The position numbers and the translations under genes were made by a program. A model generated the notes under the pieces. It saw nothing but the letters and a program-made list of their open reading frames with translations. It searched no databases and was not told where the DNA came from. From Gordionus sp. m RMFG-2023 (taxonomy: Eukaryota; Nematomorpha; Gordioida; Chordodea; Parachordodidae), in contig NC_088776.1 in NCBI RefSeq assembly GCF_954871325.1, positions 39,294,508-39,358,507 on the forward strand: DNA of 64,000 bases, read 5' to 3'. Positions 1 to 12,120 of the stretch are shown here, piece by piece (position 1 is the stretch's first letter; each line of letters starts with the position of its first letter).

Positions 1-610
1 AACTCGTCCAAAAACGACTGAGGGCTTAGCCTCAGATAACTGCGTTTGACTAATATAATTATGGGCGCTTTTTGCGCATAAGCTTAATTTATTTTTTTTT
101 CTAACTGACTAGACTTAAATAAAATTCTGATAGCTAAATAAATTCAAACTTACACTTGGGTTTAGGGTAAAGTTTGGTTTAGGCATTAGCTTAACTCTCA
201 AGTATTTAATTATTGTTCGATCAAATCAACGAAACTAAATATTTGATTTTTACATTTTTATTTACTAGTTTATCTTTCGTCGAGGAGCCCATAAGGAATC
301 GGGGGCACGTTGGGGTGATAGAGACAGATCAGTACATTCCAATTTATTTCTAAGATCTTATTACATAAAAATGGAAATTTATTTATAGAGAATTGTGCCA
401 TACAATAAAGTTTTTAGAAAAATTTATTCTTTTAATGTTTACTTGTGTTTAATAACAAAAATAAATGCAAACTTTATAGTTTAGATTTATAAATAAAGCT
501 TTTAAAATTTCAATAATTAAATATTAGAGAGTTTAAAAATCCTAATTTTTAATCTGATAATTTTTTTAAAAATCACAAAACATGAATTAGTATGATTTTA
601 TAGTACATTA
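1..610. other. AT-rich spacer, nothing recognised
   Basis: Mostly A/T with no convincing reading frame. Two short patches are richer in G/C: around 20-35 and around 275-320. The second stands out from its surroundings but matches no family I know. Confidence 0.5.
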
Positions 611-611
611 T

Positions 612-905
612 GAAATTAGAGGGGGCGGGGCGGGCGTATTGATTGCTTGTCCGAGATACGTTAATCCTAACTAGAGATATTCAAATGGGCTGGACGAGAG
701 GGCTAAAATATTTTATGCATTGGGTAGATGAGTGGGCGGGTTATTTTTTTTTAAATAATAGGCGGGGAAATTTTAGATAATTATCGGGCGATATAAAAAT
801 ACAATAAAATAAATAAATAACAAATTCAACCAATATAGGAATCTTTAAACATTAAGCTGGTAGGCGGGTTAATTTTAATTTCACTCAATTACCACCCCAA
901 TAATT
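612..905. repeat. Degenerate GGGC-rich dispersed repeat fragment
   Basis: The run starts with a G/C-rich patch (about 620-640), followed near 674 by AGAGATATTCAAATGGGC. That resembles the start of the better preserved repeat at 53.82 kb (AGAGATATTCATGGGG). Further GGCGGG-type words separated by A/T tracts follow to about 905. I read it as a decayed member of the GGCCC/AATTTT repeat group seen throughout the window. The boundaries are approximate and no terminal inverted repeat pair could be fixed. Confidence 0.35.
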
Positions 906-2050
906 GCTAAAATATAGAATGGAAATTCTACTAAAGGCTATTAGGTAAAGGAATTAAATAAATGTAATATTAATTATTTTATACAAAGATAAATATTGTT
1001 ACAAATATTATGGGTCTTAACAAATTATTATGACTGCAAAAATATAAAAAAATATTTCACACAAATCACCACCCATAGGTCTAAAATAATCATAGTGGTC
1101 CGAGTCAAATTTTTTTAAAATAAATTTAAACTATATTTAACCAATTGAAAAATAACAAGGGTTGAATCATTTAATATATATTCTCTCCTCATATTTTCTA
1201 TTATACGATTCGATCTGACTTCTATATATTTATAAATTGAATGTGAAAGAGTTTTGCTAATTATCAAAACTGAAAATCGCAAACATTTATGTGTTTTTTA
1301 GAACATTTACATTTTTTTTAACTTCTGGACTTATTAAGTATTCCACTGTATACTATAACCCAAAGTATACGTTTAACGATTTTTTCCGCTATAATTTTTG
1401 TTATTTAAATGATTCCGGCTGAAAATTTATTATTCTACAACCATTATAACCGTTTTGTAAAATTGTTTTTTTCTATTTTTGTTTGGGAGATTTTGTTTTT
1501 TAAAAAAAACTGAATATTAAGATTTTTTTTATGGGGCCAACTCACAATGTAGATTTAAAAAATATTAGTACATTAAGATTATATACTAATAATAATTGTC
1601 GTAACTATGGCCTCGCTGTAAACGTCTAAAATAGTCTATTGAATAAAAAAAATTTCAAAAAATTACTATTTACCCCCCCCCCCCCCTTTCTCAATGGAAA
1701 AGCTAGGATGGTTTAAAAATGGTGAACTTAGATAGGTTTTTCAAAAAACTAAAAATTTTTTTACAAATGTAAATATATTTTTATCAATTAAACATTTTTT
1801 CTTATAATATTAACTTTTTATTTGTAGATATTTTAAGAAATCGATAAATATTTATGAATTATAATTACAACTGATTGTTTAAAAGAAAGTCAATAAATAA
1901 TAAAAATAAAATATAGTTAAAGAAATTTAAACTTTTTTACTAGGAAGGAACATTTTTTTTTTTTAAAAAAAAAAATAAATTTGAGGTTTTTTTTAAAATA
2001 AGTAAATTAAATATTATTATTAAATAAATTGTAAAATCAATTTTTTTGTA
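906..2050. other. AT-rich spacer with a C14 tract
   Basis: No gene or recognised element. The only distinct feature is a run of 14 C at 1673-1686. Similar tracts lie inside or beside hAT termini elsewhere in this window (15795-15817, 38563-38571), so it may be a remnant of such an end. No matching terminus was found next to it. Confidence 0.45.
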
Positions 2051-2054
2051 GATT

Positions 2055-2215
2055 GGAGATCTGCAAAGCTCCGCCCAGCCGGTTTTAAATCGTTAAAATA
2101 TTTTGCACAAATTTCCCGGCCTTTAAATTTTTTGTCCAATCAGTTATACGTCCGCCTCGGCCCGTTGACTTTTTTGTACGAATTTTCTAGCTGGACGAAT
2201 TTATATGTCTTTCAA
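2055..2215. repeat. GGCCCG-family repeat fragment
   Basis: It begins GGAGATCTGCAAAGCTCCGC, close to the ends of the GGCCCG element at 20.46-20.77 kb (GATCTGCA followed by GGGCC). CCCGGCC- and GGCCCG-like words separated by A/T blocks continue to about 2200. The opposite terminus was not identified, so this is a truncated or strongly diverged copy. Confidence 0.4.
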
Positions 2216-2496
2216 CAAAATACTTGTTATCGAGGCTTTCTTCCTTCATACAACTCATATCATTATTTCACGACTAAATCAATATTTCTGAAATTTTAGA
2301 TAATCCCAACTTTATGAGATTTAGGGTTTTGATAATAGTGCATATTATAATCTTATTGTAAAAAAAATGGGCAAACAATAGAAGGCTACAAAGATGAAAA
2401 GACGATACAAACTTTATTATCTGATTCGTAAATTTAAGTAACGATCAATTTAATTTCAGAAGTTCGTTCATTTTGTTTTTGTATACTATTTACTAG

Positions 2497-3221
2497 GTCT
2501 ATCAAAAACGAACATGAATCGAGTAGCGTAATCCGCATTCGATTCATTCAAATGAATCGAATTATTTAATATTCGTATTGTTCCAGATAATAAAATTTAC
2601 TATTTGTATTTAATTCGAATAATTCGTTTAAAAAAATATCATCAAATAATTAATATGAAAATATATTGACAGAATTTTTTTAAATTTTTTAATCGCACAT
2701 CTTATTTTTAAACAGAAAAAATTATTATAATAATCTGATTATAAATAACTTGCGATCGAATTATTGATGAAAAATGAGTATTAATTTAATTAATAATTAT
2801 CCAGATTCTAAAACAAAGAGTATTTTTACTGGTTCTTCTTTATAAAGTACTAGTTTCTATATTTATTAATTTATTTACATATAATATTATTTAAAGTGAA
2901 AATTGTCTAAAAGAAAATTAGTTTCAATTTAATAAAATATTTTCACAAACAGTTGATACTTGATATATTATAATACCTTTTTAATCCCATTATCTGACAG
3001 ATTAAATGACAAATGATTAAATTTTATTAAAAGAATGTTAATATATTCGAAATAATTCAAATTTTCAATCCAATTATCGAATAATTTGTTGAATAGATCC
3101 ATTACTCAAATAATTTGTCATATATTTGTATTATTTGAATAATTCGAATTATTCTTTAAATTTGAATCGAGTATTTCTTTATTTGTATTCGAGCAAAACG
3201 AATAATTTACTAATCATGGAC
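2497..3221. mobile_element. TIR element rich in TCGAATAATTCGAAT words
   Basis: The left end GTCTATCA and the right end TCATGGAC (inverse GTCCATGA) form a weak inverted terminal pair. Next to each lies a GAATCGAGTA-type word, again inverted (2516 and about 3165). The interior has many AATTCGAATAATTCG-like words near both ends and an A/T-rich core without coding capacity. I read it as a non-autonomous DNA element of about 725 bp. The superfamily is unknown because no clear TSD is visible. The open frame over the right end (about 3126-3344) is low complexity and not taken as a gene. Confidence 0.5.
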
Positions 3222-4462
3222 AACTTCATAAATGCTAGCACATTGCCATTCCTAGGGCTTACCTTAGTTAGGCATTGCCTAATTACGGCACATAAAACAT
3301 CAAAATTGAGCGGCGAAAACCGGGTTTTTTTAAAAAAAAGTTAAATTCAGTTATATGGAGTTTTTAAAGTTACTAATTTTTTTATTTTAGATTCAATATA
3401 TATTTTTTTCGTGAATTGTAAAAAATCAGACTTGAGATTTAATATTAGTCATAATAAAAAATAAAATGCTAAATAATGTAATAATTTTAAAATAATATAT
3501 AAAATTTATCAAATATTAAAAATAAAGTATAAAACCCACCTTTCGCTTCGCCACGGTGGCTTTTTCATCCTGTTTCACAGAGAGTACGACTTGTTGGCAT
3601 CGCGCTCTAGCGTGAACAGTAGCTAGTAGGTGTTATTTAGTATTTCTATGTGAATTGAGATTGAATTTTAATATAAATATATTTGAAACTTAAATCTGAA
3701 TTCAATTACTTAGTATTAAATATAATTCAATATTTAAATAATTTGGCCTCCTCCAATAAATATTAATACCCTTTTGAAGGGAGTTGGTGTGACCGAGGCT
3801 GGGTAAATCCTAAGGCATGGCAAAGCACTTAATCTCATTTTATAATTAAACACTAAAATTTTTAAAAATTTAGTAGGATTTTGTGAGACAGAATTAATTT
3901 CTTTTATTTAAACATTTAATCATTTATGCACAAATTAAGTTTTATCATAAATTTTAACTCTCTTTTATAATGTGAGAAAATTTTAAGAGTATCAGCAACA
4001 TTTATCATTTTTTTCCAATATTATTTTCGAGATTTTCTAGAATAGAAATATTCTTTGTCTTTTATATTTCGCGTTTTCTGATAGATTGGACATCAGAAAG
4101 ATTACTCGCATATTGTAAAGATTTTGCCATTATATTGACAATATCGGATATTGATGTGTTAAACCTTTTGTTGCTTTGCAGACTTGTTGGTCCAGGTACA
4201 GATCACAAGCTATGCTAAAATTTATTTATGATAGAAAATAATCCAAATACAATAATAGCTTCACGGATTCTAGCAAAAATATCATTAACCCAACTAATAA
4301 AGAGCACCTTAAAGTCAACTATGACAAATGATAGATTGTTTGGCCTTTTGATGATATTTTTGAAATAGCGCATGCTTTAAATTTAGAGGTAATTATCCAA
4401 GTAACAAAATCCGAGAAAATCAACATATATAAAATTTATTTCTCTTATCTTTCAATTATATA
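3222..4462. other. Spacer with a short GC island at 3.53-3.64 kb
   Basis: The stretch around 3536-3640 is much richer in G/C than its flanks, and 3775-3830 is a smaller similar patch. Neither shows a reading frame, a tRNA fold or a terminus that I can name. The rest is AT-rich spacer. Confidence 0.4.
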
Positions 4463-4638
4463 TGTTAGCGTCAATGTGTTTTTCTGGCAATGTGTTATTT
4501 TTTTCAACTTTATATTTTTTTAGCCCGTTTTTAAAAATTCAGAAATCTGATTTTATCGTGATGTCATGTTTGGGAATGCCAATCTGAATTTCAGACAATT
4601 TTTCCATGAACTTTCAAACTTAATATATGATGCTAACA
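4463..4638. mobile_element. Short MITE, TGTTAGCG ends
   Basis: The left end is TGTTAGCGTCAATGTG and the right end is ATGCTAACA (inverse TGTTAGCAT). TATATA flanks it on both sides, which would fit a TA target. The left 16 bases equal the inverted right end of the larger element at 60285-61045, and a CTGGCAATGTGTTATTTT-type word follows just inside in both. It is therefore a short internally deleted member of the same family, about 176 bp, with no coding capacity. Confidence 0.65.
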
Positions 4639-4879
4639 TATATATTAGATATAGCAAATATTATGTTATTTTTTTATTTGTTAAATACTAATTAAAAAAA
4701 ATTATAGTCTGCAAGAGGCAGCAAATAAATTTTTGCATAAGATTGGCAGTGAGGTTAGGAACAGAACTCTCCATGCGCGAGAAATTTTTTCTAAACTTAG
4801 TTTATTGAAATAATACTTTTAAATGAACACAAGAAATATAAAGTTTTAATATAAAAAAAAATATACATATATAATAAAA

Positions 4880-5259
4880 CATGAATCATAACACCACTAT
4901 AAATATCGGTTCAGAATCGGGTTCATATAAAAATATCGGTTCAAGATTCAAGTTCGGTTCATGGTTTGAACTTCGAAAGCCGGGTTGAACTCTTTGTATA
5001 CAAGCTGTTTTATCATATATCTAAAATGAGACAGAATTAATTTTTTAGTTTAAGGAGCACTTCTATATGTTGGATAGAAGGGTCGAACCACCAAATACCC
5101 ATATAGAAAAATATCTAAAAATGATAATTGATAGATATCAATCAAAATGGACTTATAATAATTGTTAGAACATTAAAGGTTCAGACCTTTTATAGGTTCA
5201 GGTTTAGGTGACAAAATTTTTTTCGTTTAGGTCTGGTTCGGGGTTGGTTTAGATCCATG
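4880..5259. mobile_element. CGGTTCGG-family MITE, diverged copy
   Basis: The left end is CATGAATCATAACACC followed by AAATATCGGTTC words. The right end is GGTTGGTTTAGATCCATG. These parallel the ends of the element at 15431-18112 (CAGGGATCCAAACC at left, GGTTTGGATCCCTG at right), so both belong to one hAT-like family. The length is 380 bp. No 8-bp TSD is visible, as expected for an old copy. There is no reading frame. Confidence 0.5.
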
Positions 5260-5289
5260 ATTATAAATTCATGAGTTTTATCAAGGGCT

Positions 5290-5555
5290 AGTAATTTGAA
5301 AGGTCAGGGAATAAAATTTATGTGATCGGTGGATATAATTCTGCATATTAGAGTTCGGTACCAGAAAAATTCTGTGAAATATTTATATGGGCTAGGCTGA
5401 GAAAATGTTTTTAAAGGTCATTATTATACAAATATATCTTTTTCCTTCATATTATGGGCCGGGTCGGACAGCTTGTATAAAATATATTTTACGGGCCAGG
5501 TCAAAAAACCCGATGGAAAATTTTAATGAGCCGGTTTAGCCGACCTCTGCTGTCT
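5290..5555. repeat. GGCCCG-family repeat, degenerate
   Basis: Blocks of GGGCCGGGTC, ACGGGCCAGGTC and GAGCCGG alternate with A/T runs, and the stretch ends in GACCTCTGC near 5541-5549. That end is the inverse of the GCAGAGGT start at 16.85 kb. I treat it as an old copy of the GGCCCG element. The left end is uncertain. Confidence 0.35.
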
Positions 5556-7285
5556 ATAATTTTTATAATGCATTCCTTTAATTAAACACTGACTAAAAAT
5601 ACTCAACTTCATCTAATATCTACGTCTAGTCTAATTTTATTTTTATTCATAAAAGGATATAAAACAAATTTTTTTTAATTGAGGTTATTCTATTAAAAAT
5701 TTATGGGAAAGAAAAGTTTTAAAATCATTGATTTTATTCTTTCCCAATGGGAGTTTTAAAATCAAAAACTAATTACTTCCTAGTGTTTCATTTAGCTTAC
5801 TTTATATATAAAAAAGAAACTTTAAATATTTTTTAATAATATATAATGTGATTTAATTTTTGATTTGTAAATTTGTAAAGTTAATTTTTGATATTTTTTT
5901 ATTTTTTTGAAGATTAAATGATAAAATAATGATAAGTTTTTCTCTCCACATCACCATTTGTTGAAAATCAATCTAAACGATCAAAATTCTGTTATGCAAA
6001 GAAATTCGCAAGAAGTTTTTTAAGAAAAAAAAACTTATTTCAATGAAAACATGATGATAGGAAAAACATTATAAAACCAAGAATTATACTATATATAAGT
6101 AATATTTTTTTGCGATATGATATAATGCTCTTAACTCAGTGACGTGGCAAAGCGAGAGGGCGTCTAAATGTATTTAGATCACGCCTAAAATATTTAATTT
6201 GAACGAAAACATTATTTTTGGCCCATCCTATAAAATAAATTCCAGAAATTTCTTTTTTTTAAAAAAATGCATGAAAATATAGAGACTTAATCAAATATTT
6301 TTACATAAAAATTTTGTTATATTATATTTTTAAAAATGGGTGCTTCCCACAAACACTATGTTCATATAGGACTGACGTTTGACCTTTTCTATTTTCAATT
6401 GTAAAATCGCATTTAGTATTAGTATTACTTTACTAAACAAGCACTAACCTTAGCACTTGAGGGTAAAAAATAACTATATATTATAATTGTTTTTAATTTC
6501 ACCTTAAATAATTTATCTTATTTTGGTGTCTTTCCAAAGATGCCACAAATCTCCTTGATAACTTTTTTATGCTACCTCTACTAAATTATAGAGCATCAAA
6601 GCTACAGCTGAGACACCATATCTCATATTTAGAAATATGATAAAGTTGATATTTTATAATGATGATAGTAATTTTTTAGATATTTGGTTTATTTTATTTT
6701 TTAAAATTACAATTGCTTTAGTGCTTCTAGATTCTTCATTCTTTTTATGTTATGAAATTTAGTGATTTTCGTATTTTGATGATAAATTTTTTATTTATAT
6801 TGTTTCCCAAACGGACTGAAGATTAAACTAAATAATATAAAAATGAGTGCTTTAAGAAGTTTGGCAAACTTCATGCATAGGACTGAATGTTAATATGAGT
6901 CAAATTCATATCAAATTTGAAAATATAACTCGATTTAAAATATGTTTTAAACTATTTCACTTCTATGTCTATTAAATAAACTAGAATAGAAGAAAATCAT
7001 AAGATTCAAAAATACTTTGAATCAGAGAAAAACTTAATGTATTTGGCGCAATTGATTTTTGTATCTTAATTTAAAATAGTCTATAGCTGGCGTTATTTGT
7101 GTTTCGCTTATAACTTGTTTTTGTTTTTGACTAGAAAAACTAATTGATGAATTAGTAGGCTTTACATATTTGCTCACCGAGATATTCAGTGCTTATATAT
7201 CTTTCTAGCACGATGCCAATCTTGCCAATTTTTTTGCCTATAATACGTATTTTTAAAACTATCTGCCAATTGGGTTGAAGCATTT
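5556..7285. other. AT-rich spacer, nothing firm
   Basis: No gene. CAGTGACGTGGCAAAGCG at 6137 looks like a hAT-type left terminus, but no partner end was found. The rest is A/T-rich without a reading frame I would defend. Confidence 0.4.
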
Positions 7286-7521
7286 AAATGCATTGATGAC
7301 ACACTAATTATTAATATAAATTTCAGAGTTAATGCTTCCAAAAGTTTTGCTGACTTCACACTTATGGTATATTATAGTTTTTATAATGCATTGATGACAC
7401 ACTAATTATTAATATAAATTTCAAATGCATTGATGACACACTAATTATTAATATAAATTTCAGAGTTAATGCTTCCAAAAGTTTTGCTGACTTCACACTT
7501 ATGGTATATTATAGTTTTTAT
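7286..7521. repeat. Tandem duplication, 137-bp period, near-perfect
   Basis: A ~99-bp block at 7286-7384 recurs at 7423-7521 with no difference that I can see. Between them, 7385-7422 is a third copy of only the first ~38 bases. The order is therefore A-B, A, A-B, where A starts AAATGCATTGATGACACAC and B starts GAGTTAATGCTTCC. The absence of divergence, in a window where everything else is heavily mutated, means a very recent duplication or an assembly artefact. Confidence 0.95.
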
Positions 7522-8274
7522 ATGGCTTGTAATTCGGTTACTTTTTCTGAGAATTAATAAATTAGGTACTAATATCTACGCACCAGATATATGGAATTTC
7601 AATATTCTCCAATCTGGCATGATTCTAATTGAAATTTTTTTTTTTCTTATTTTACGAATAACTTTTTCCCTTTTTAAACCATCGACCAAATAGAATAAAG
7701 ATAAAATGTACAAAAGATTAGGGGATACAGGGTCATATTGAGTACAGAGGAACGTCAGTCCACTCGAATTATAATGTAAGACTAGAAATTTAAACATAAT
7801 ATAGATAATTAAGTCATACATGATTACCAAAAAAATGTGAAAAATATTTAATATTTTAATTTTTACAAAGGAAATCAAAAGTAACAAAAAATAATTGCAT
7901 TTATCGTTTAGATTTATAAATAAATCTTTTAAAATATTAATAAATGAATAGAAAGTTTAGACCTTCTTTTTTAATCTCACAATTTTACAGAATCATAAAT
8001 ATGGATTAATTAATATGATTCTAGATGATATTTGTAGAGTTAGTGGTCTGGGTGGTGGTCATAGGATAAATATTCCTATTAATTACTGCATATTTATTTT
8101 TTATTTTGATTAAAACAAATGCAAATAATTTTTACTGAATATTTATAAATCTGAAATAATTTAAATCAATTAAAATTAATAGCCGTTGAAATAGTTCAAA
8201 GTTCCCATTTTTTCCAAAGAATATATATAAACACTGAGATCGCACTTTGATTGATATTTCTTTGATATATAATA
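7522..8274. other. Spacer after the duplication
   Basis: Short overlapping open frames exist on both strands at 7469-7887. They match no family I recognise and show no splice or domain pattern. The remainder is A/T-rich. Confidence 0.4.
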
Positions 8275-8995
8275 ATTATTATTCTTTGGCTATTTTCATA
8301 ATCAATTCGTTTGGATTCTCATCTGAGGTATTATGGTTTCGTTTTTCCCTCAATTCCAATTATCGCTCTTTTTATTTCTCATTCGCCATTCAACTTTAAT
8401 TTCGCACTATAATATTATTCTTTATTCATTCGCGATCGATTGTATATAGTTAAACTTGTTGATATTAAAGGTCTTTCTGGTTAAATTTGGAGTTGTTCAT
8501 ATGTGCTCAGATGGATATTTCACTTATATTATATTAATTATTCTTTGGCTATTCTCTCTTTCAATTCCTTCGATTCTTATTGAAAATTTGCATTCATTTT
8601 TCCCATAGCGTGCTCTAAGAATCGCGCTATTATATTTAGCAATACATTTCATTCTGCTTAATTATAGCGATATTACATTATTTTTTATCCATTCGCGCCT
8701 TATTTATTTATTAGAAGCAGTTAATATTGAGTGTCTTTCTGGTTAAATTTGGCGTTATTCATCTGTGCCTTGTTTGATATCCCATTTGTATAAATTATTT
8801 GGGCGATATTAATCTATTTCTATTCGTTCGATTCTAATTGGATATATTTAACAGTTTAACCTGTGATTTAATTATCGTGCTATTATGTTTCTCATTTGCT
8901 TTTCATCTTAGTTTAATTATCGTGCAATTTTATATTATATTTTTTTTAAAAATCTTTTCTCGCCTTATTGAATATACGTCATTTTATTAATTTTA
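8275..8995 (+). repeat. Degenerate ~260-bp tandem repeat, about three units
   Basis: The word GTCTTTCTGGTTAAATTTGG occurs at 8471 and again at 8733. ATTATTCTTTGGCTATT occurs near 8278 and again near 8535. A TTCGATTCTAATTGG-type word continues the series near 8835. Each unit also has a CATTCGCG word (about 8428 and 8690). The period is about 257-262 bp and the units are well diverged. The array ends where the LINE-like sequence begins, so it may be the repeated 5' untranslated region of that LINE. This is inference from position only. Confidence 0.7.
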
Positions 8996-9149
8996 ATTAT
9001 TTCCTCCACAAGTCTTTTTGTGCTGACTTCAACCCTTTTTGGTGATAGTCGCCACCGTTGGGATCATTATATTCGCTGCTTTATAACTTCGATTATTTTG
9101 CGTTATGTTCAAAATTTTTACTTACCCATTTTTTTTCTTAATATCTTTT

Positions 9150-11625
9150 TCTCAGATCTGTCCTTCAATTAGAACATATAAGATATGACGGTTGTTTTCA
9201 AGTTCATAAACCACCTTCAGTCAGATGTCTATATTCTAGCCTTGCTTCATGTCCCTTGTTAGTGAGGCGATTATTGCTCCAAAAATTTTTGTTCCTCTTC
9301 TTCATATTTTAAATTCCTGCTTCTTCAGATTTTTTTTTCTTCTCTAAGCCAAATATTATTTTAATCTCTAAAAGTGCAAGATTGCTAGAGGCCAAATTTT
9401 TTGCCGATAGTATATCTTCCCTTTTGCTAACTTTAGCAATGAAAATGAATGGCTTAAAATCCTTTTCAAAACCCACATAAATTCCTAACTCAGCAAATTA
9501 AGGATGCCACATCCATTTTTCTATATCTTCAAGAAAACAAGAAGCCCACCCTATTCAGAAATAAAAATCAATTGAGTTGAAGGCCAATTTGATTTCCAAG
9601 AAAATAGACAATCTTCAGATTGGCATACACTCATGACTCTCTAGCCGAGCTTTCTAACGATACGCATATCAAGCAAACAAACATTACCCCAATATCCCCT
9701 TCAACCTCACTCTATATGTGCTTCTCAATTTACTTCTGATGATGTGAGTAAGGCTACCATTGAAATTCAGCCCATGGTCTTGAAGATATCCGTCCTATAT
9801 TACTCCAGGATATCGCTTCCCCCTTAATATGCTCACAAACTTTTATTCTTACTAAATATCTAACCTTTGCAAAAGGTTTAAAAGGGGGAAGTACCCAGAT
9901 TTTTTGATGCCTAGTTGCTAAAATTATATCCTCTCGAATATAGCACGATGCTTCTTGCCTTCTCAGCCCTTTCCAATTAAGTATTGAGATCTCTCGTGGC
10001 CATGAAGCCGTTGTACATTTATCTAGAATACCTTTATAAAATCAGCCTACCAACGAGTCGTTAATCAAAATTGACTTCTTCAATGCTTATTATATACTTT
10101 CTCGGAATTCCTTCCTGTTTTCTTTGTACCCTTTTCCCTGGTTATAGTAAACCTTTTCATTCTTGTTAACATCTGCCTTCTACCCTGCAAACATTTATAA
10201 AATTCCATCTAATGATAGCATTCAACAGTGGTTTTCCTGGATCCTTATTTTTCTGCTTAACATCCTTAAATCCATTAACTAGACATGTTCCTTATCCTCG
10301 CACACCTGGTATATTGATAATGGTATCATCGTTGGATTCAATGACACAGTCAATAATGATGTGAATAATTAATTATGGGGACTAGGACTGGATCTCTCTA
10401 TCAACCCCGAGGAATCCGAATTCATCCCAGTCAAGTCAACTGAACCTAGTTCACACAACTTCAAACTTACCAGCCACAAGGAACTAATCTTCTATTGGTA
10501 GTAACACAGCAATCTCTTTCTTCCTTCATACCACTCTTGAGACACTTTTTGAGTTGACGGATTTAATTATCCCTTTTTCATTTTAAAAAATTTCTTTAAT
10601 ATTCCTCGGTTCTTATATGCGTTACCGACTCCTATTTTTAAATATCCCATGGTTCTTGTGTTTATGAGAATGGGTTCAAAGTTATGATTGAAAATATGTA
10701 AACCTTAAGTTTAGTGAAATAGCTTGGACTCAAGCTTCTTTATCTAAAGAATGGTGGATTAGGCATCCGATCTCCTTCCGATCTTGCCTTAATACTTTAA
10801 TATCCAGTTGTTTGTTAAAGAAAAATTTTGTAAATTCCCATTTTATAAAACCTGATCTCTATGACTACTTTGTCCATTGGAGATCCAAAATTCTTGCTGA
10901 TCGCCCTCTTCCAGAAACAAATACACAGAAGGATTAAAATAGGCTTATAATTGCAAGCTGCGTTAAATCTCCTTTCCAGAAAGCAATTATCAAACCTCTA
11001 ATACCTCGCTTTTGGATCTAGTCATGAGTTCTTTGAAAGCTATGCCTCAGTCAATAAAGAGATCTTACATGTAATTGATATTCGTTTGAACTGCTTAATA
11101 ACACAATTCCACACTTGCCCAGGTTGCATTCTACTGTCGATGGTAATGGAATATATAGCCTTCATTGCCATTCTTGTAAACGTCAAATTATTAGACATAA
11201 TTTATGTAATTCGATTATCCTAAGAGCCTTGAGATCAGCTAAAACTTTATTTATTCTTGAACCTTCAGATTTGATGGAAAAGTTAAGGTGGGATTTCTCA
11301 AATTCCTTGGAGGCGAAGCCAATTCCTTGCCTGGTTCGTGAATAAATCCATTGGCACCCTCCAATCAAAATCTTAACATCCTTTGAAAAAAGAGCAATTA
11401 AAAACAGCAAAATATTCAGAAAATTCCCAAGAAAACATATTCATTCTGATTATTTCCACTACTTTAACAACCTTTGAGAATCATGCATGCTTTATCCTTT
11501 TTTAAGGGTCTTGGTCTAACATTCGTAATGGATGTACTTAGTGAAGGCAGCTTCTTGAGGCAAAGATGGTCATGGCTATTCACTAATTAACACAACTTCA
11601 TGGGTAGCTTCATCCCCCAAAATGA
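9150..11625 (+). mobile_element. R2-type (restriction-like endonuclease) LINE, decayed
   Basis: This is a long stretch with less A/T than its flanks. In order, its plus-strand frames match the conserved parts of a non-LTR retrotransposon polyprotein: a pre-RT region, the reverse transcriptase, a conserved block after the RT, a cysteine/histidine motif, and the remains of a restriction-like endonuclease. That order, with no apurinic endonuclease in front, is typical of the R2 supergroup of LINEs. Neither a poly-A tail nor a TSD was found, so both outer limits are estimates. The tandem repeats at 8275-8995 may be its 5' part. It cannot encode a functional protein now. The clade (R2, Hero, NeSL or a relative) is not resolved. 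Confidence 0.8.
9780..11580 (+). pseudogene. LINE polyprotein remnant (RT plus REL-endonuclease)
   Basis: The recognisable order runs as follows. Near 9780-9830 a frame reads HGLEDIRPILLQDI, like the DGL-P-HL block before the RT. At 9971-10030 it reads FQLSIEISRGHEAVVHLSRI, like the QLGV..GGAEAAVHA RT block. At 10061-10090 comes LIKIDFFNAY, RT motif A, with the catalytic Asp still present. At 10310-10321 the YADD box appears as YIDN, so the second catalytic Asp is lost. SINPEESEFIP follows near 10400. At 10741-10788, LKNGGLGIRSPSDLA matches the LP-GGLGLRSP-D-A block. At 11150-11250, LHCHSCKRQIIRH followed by an EPSDL stretch matches the cysteine-histidine and endonuclease lead-in. ISQIPWRRSQ lies near 11303-11332 and LGLTFVMDV near 11509-11535. 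The blocks fall in different frames and are separated by stops, so several frameshifts and nonsense changes are present. The endonuclease R-P-D core is not visible. Confidence 0.8.
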
Positions 11626-12015
11626 TTATTTTTAATATCAATATTATTTTTTTTCAAAATTAAATATAATCTTTTTTTTCTTCTTCCAATATGAATTATA
11701 ATTATAAACATTTTTAAATATTACAATATTCTTCCTTTTTATATTTACTTTTTTTCAATTTTTGTGATATATATTTTTTAAACTAACATGATTACATTTG
11801 GAAAAAGGAACGGCTTACAGTTATTCGTTACCTAGTGAAAAAAGGAACGCGTTGCTTGCTTACTATTCAAAAAATAACCTCGTTAATTACAAAATACAAA
11901 ATTATATATATAAATTTTCATAATATTTTTTTTTATCACAGTTAATAAAAATTAAATTATATAAAAATGATGTTTCTTTTGTAATAATTTTTTTATTTTA
12001 ACAACAACAATTTTC

Positions 12016-12120
12016 AAAATTTGGAACAGATAAACGAGCACTTAATGCTCAACACAGCTTTTGCTGTACGAAACGCACGTTCAACTGGCGCAAAGGATCG
12101 GAGGGTTGTATTATATTTAT
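12016..12120 (-). pseudogene. hAT transposase C-terminal fragment
   Basis: Read on the minus strand, one frame gives KYNTTLRSFAPVERAF followed by RTAKAVLSIKCSFICSKF and a stop. This lines up with the hAT C-terminal dimerisation block (NT-LPSSA-VERLFS followed by a kR-RLS stretch and a leucine-rich tail). The VER-F core is kept, while the kR-RL part is degraded. Only about 35 residues are readable and neither the DDE core nor the BED finger is visible. It is a relic of the element's own transposase and not a host gene. Confidence 0.65.

Noticed and set aside
3126-3344. 72-codon frame near the TCGAATAATTCG element
   Set aside because: It crosses the element's right end; no start context, domain or partner exon is visible.
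3510-3640. Promoter candidate (TATAAAACCC followed by a GC-rich patch)
   Set aside because: TATA-like words are frequent by chance in this composition and no gene follows.
6137-6350. Possible hAT MITE starting CAGTGACGTGGCAAAGCG
   Set aside because: No inverted partner end and no 8-bp duplication could be found downstream.
7469-7887. Overlapping 74- and 103-codon frames on opposite strands
   Set aside because: Hydrophobic, F/I/L-rich translations typical of A/T-rich DNA; the plus frame starts inside the tandem duplication; no family recognised.
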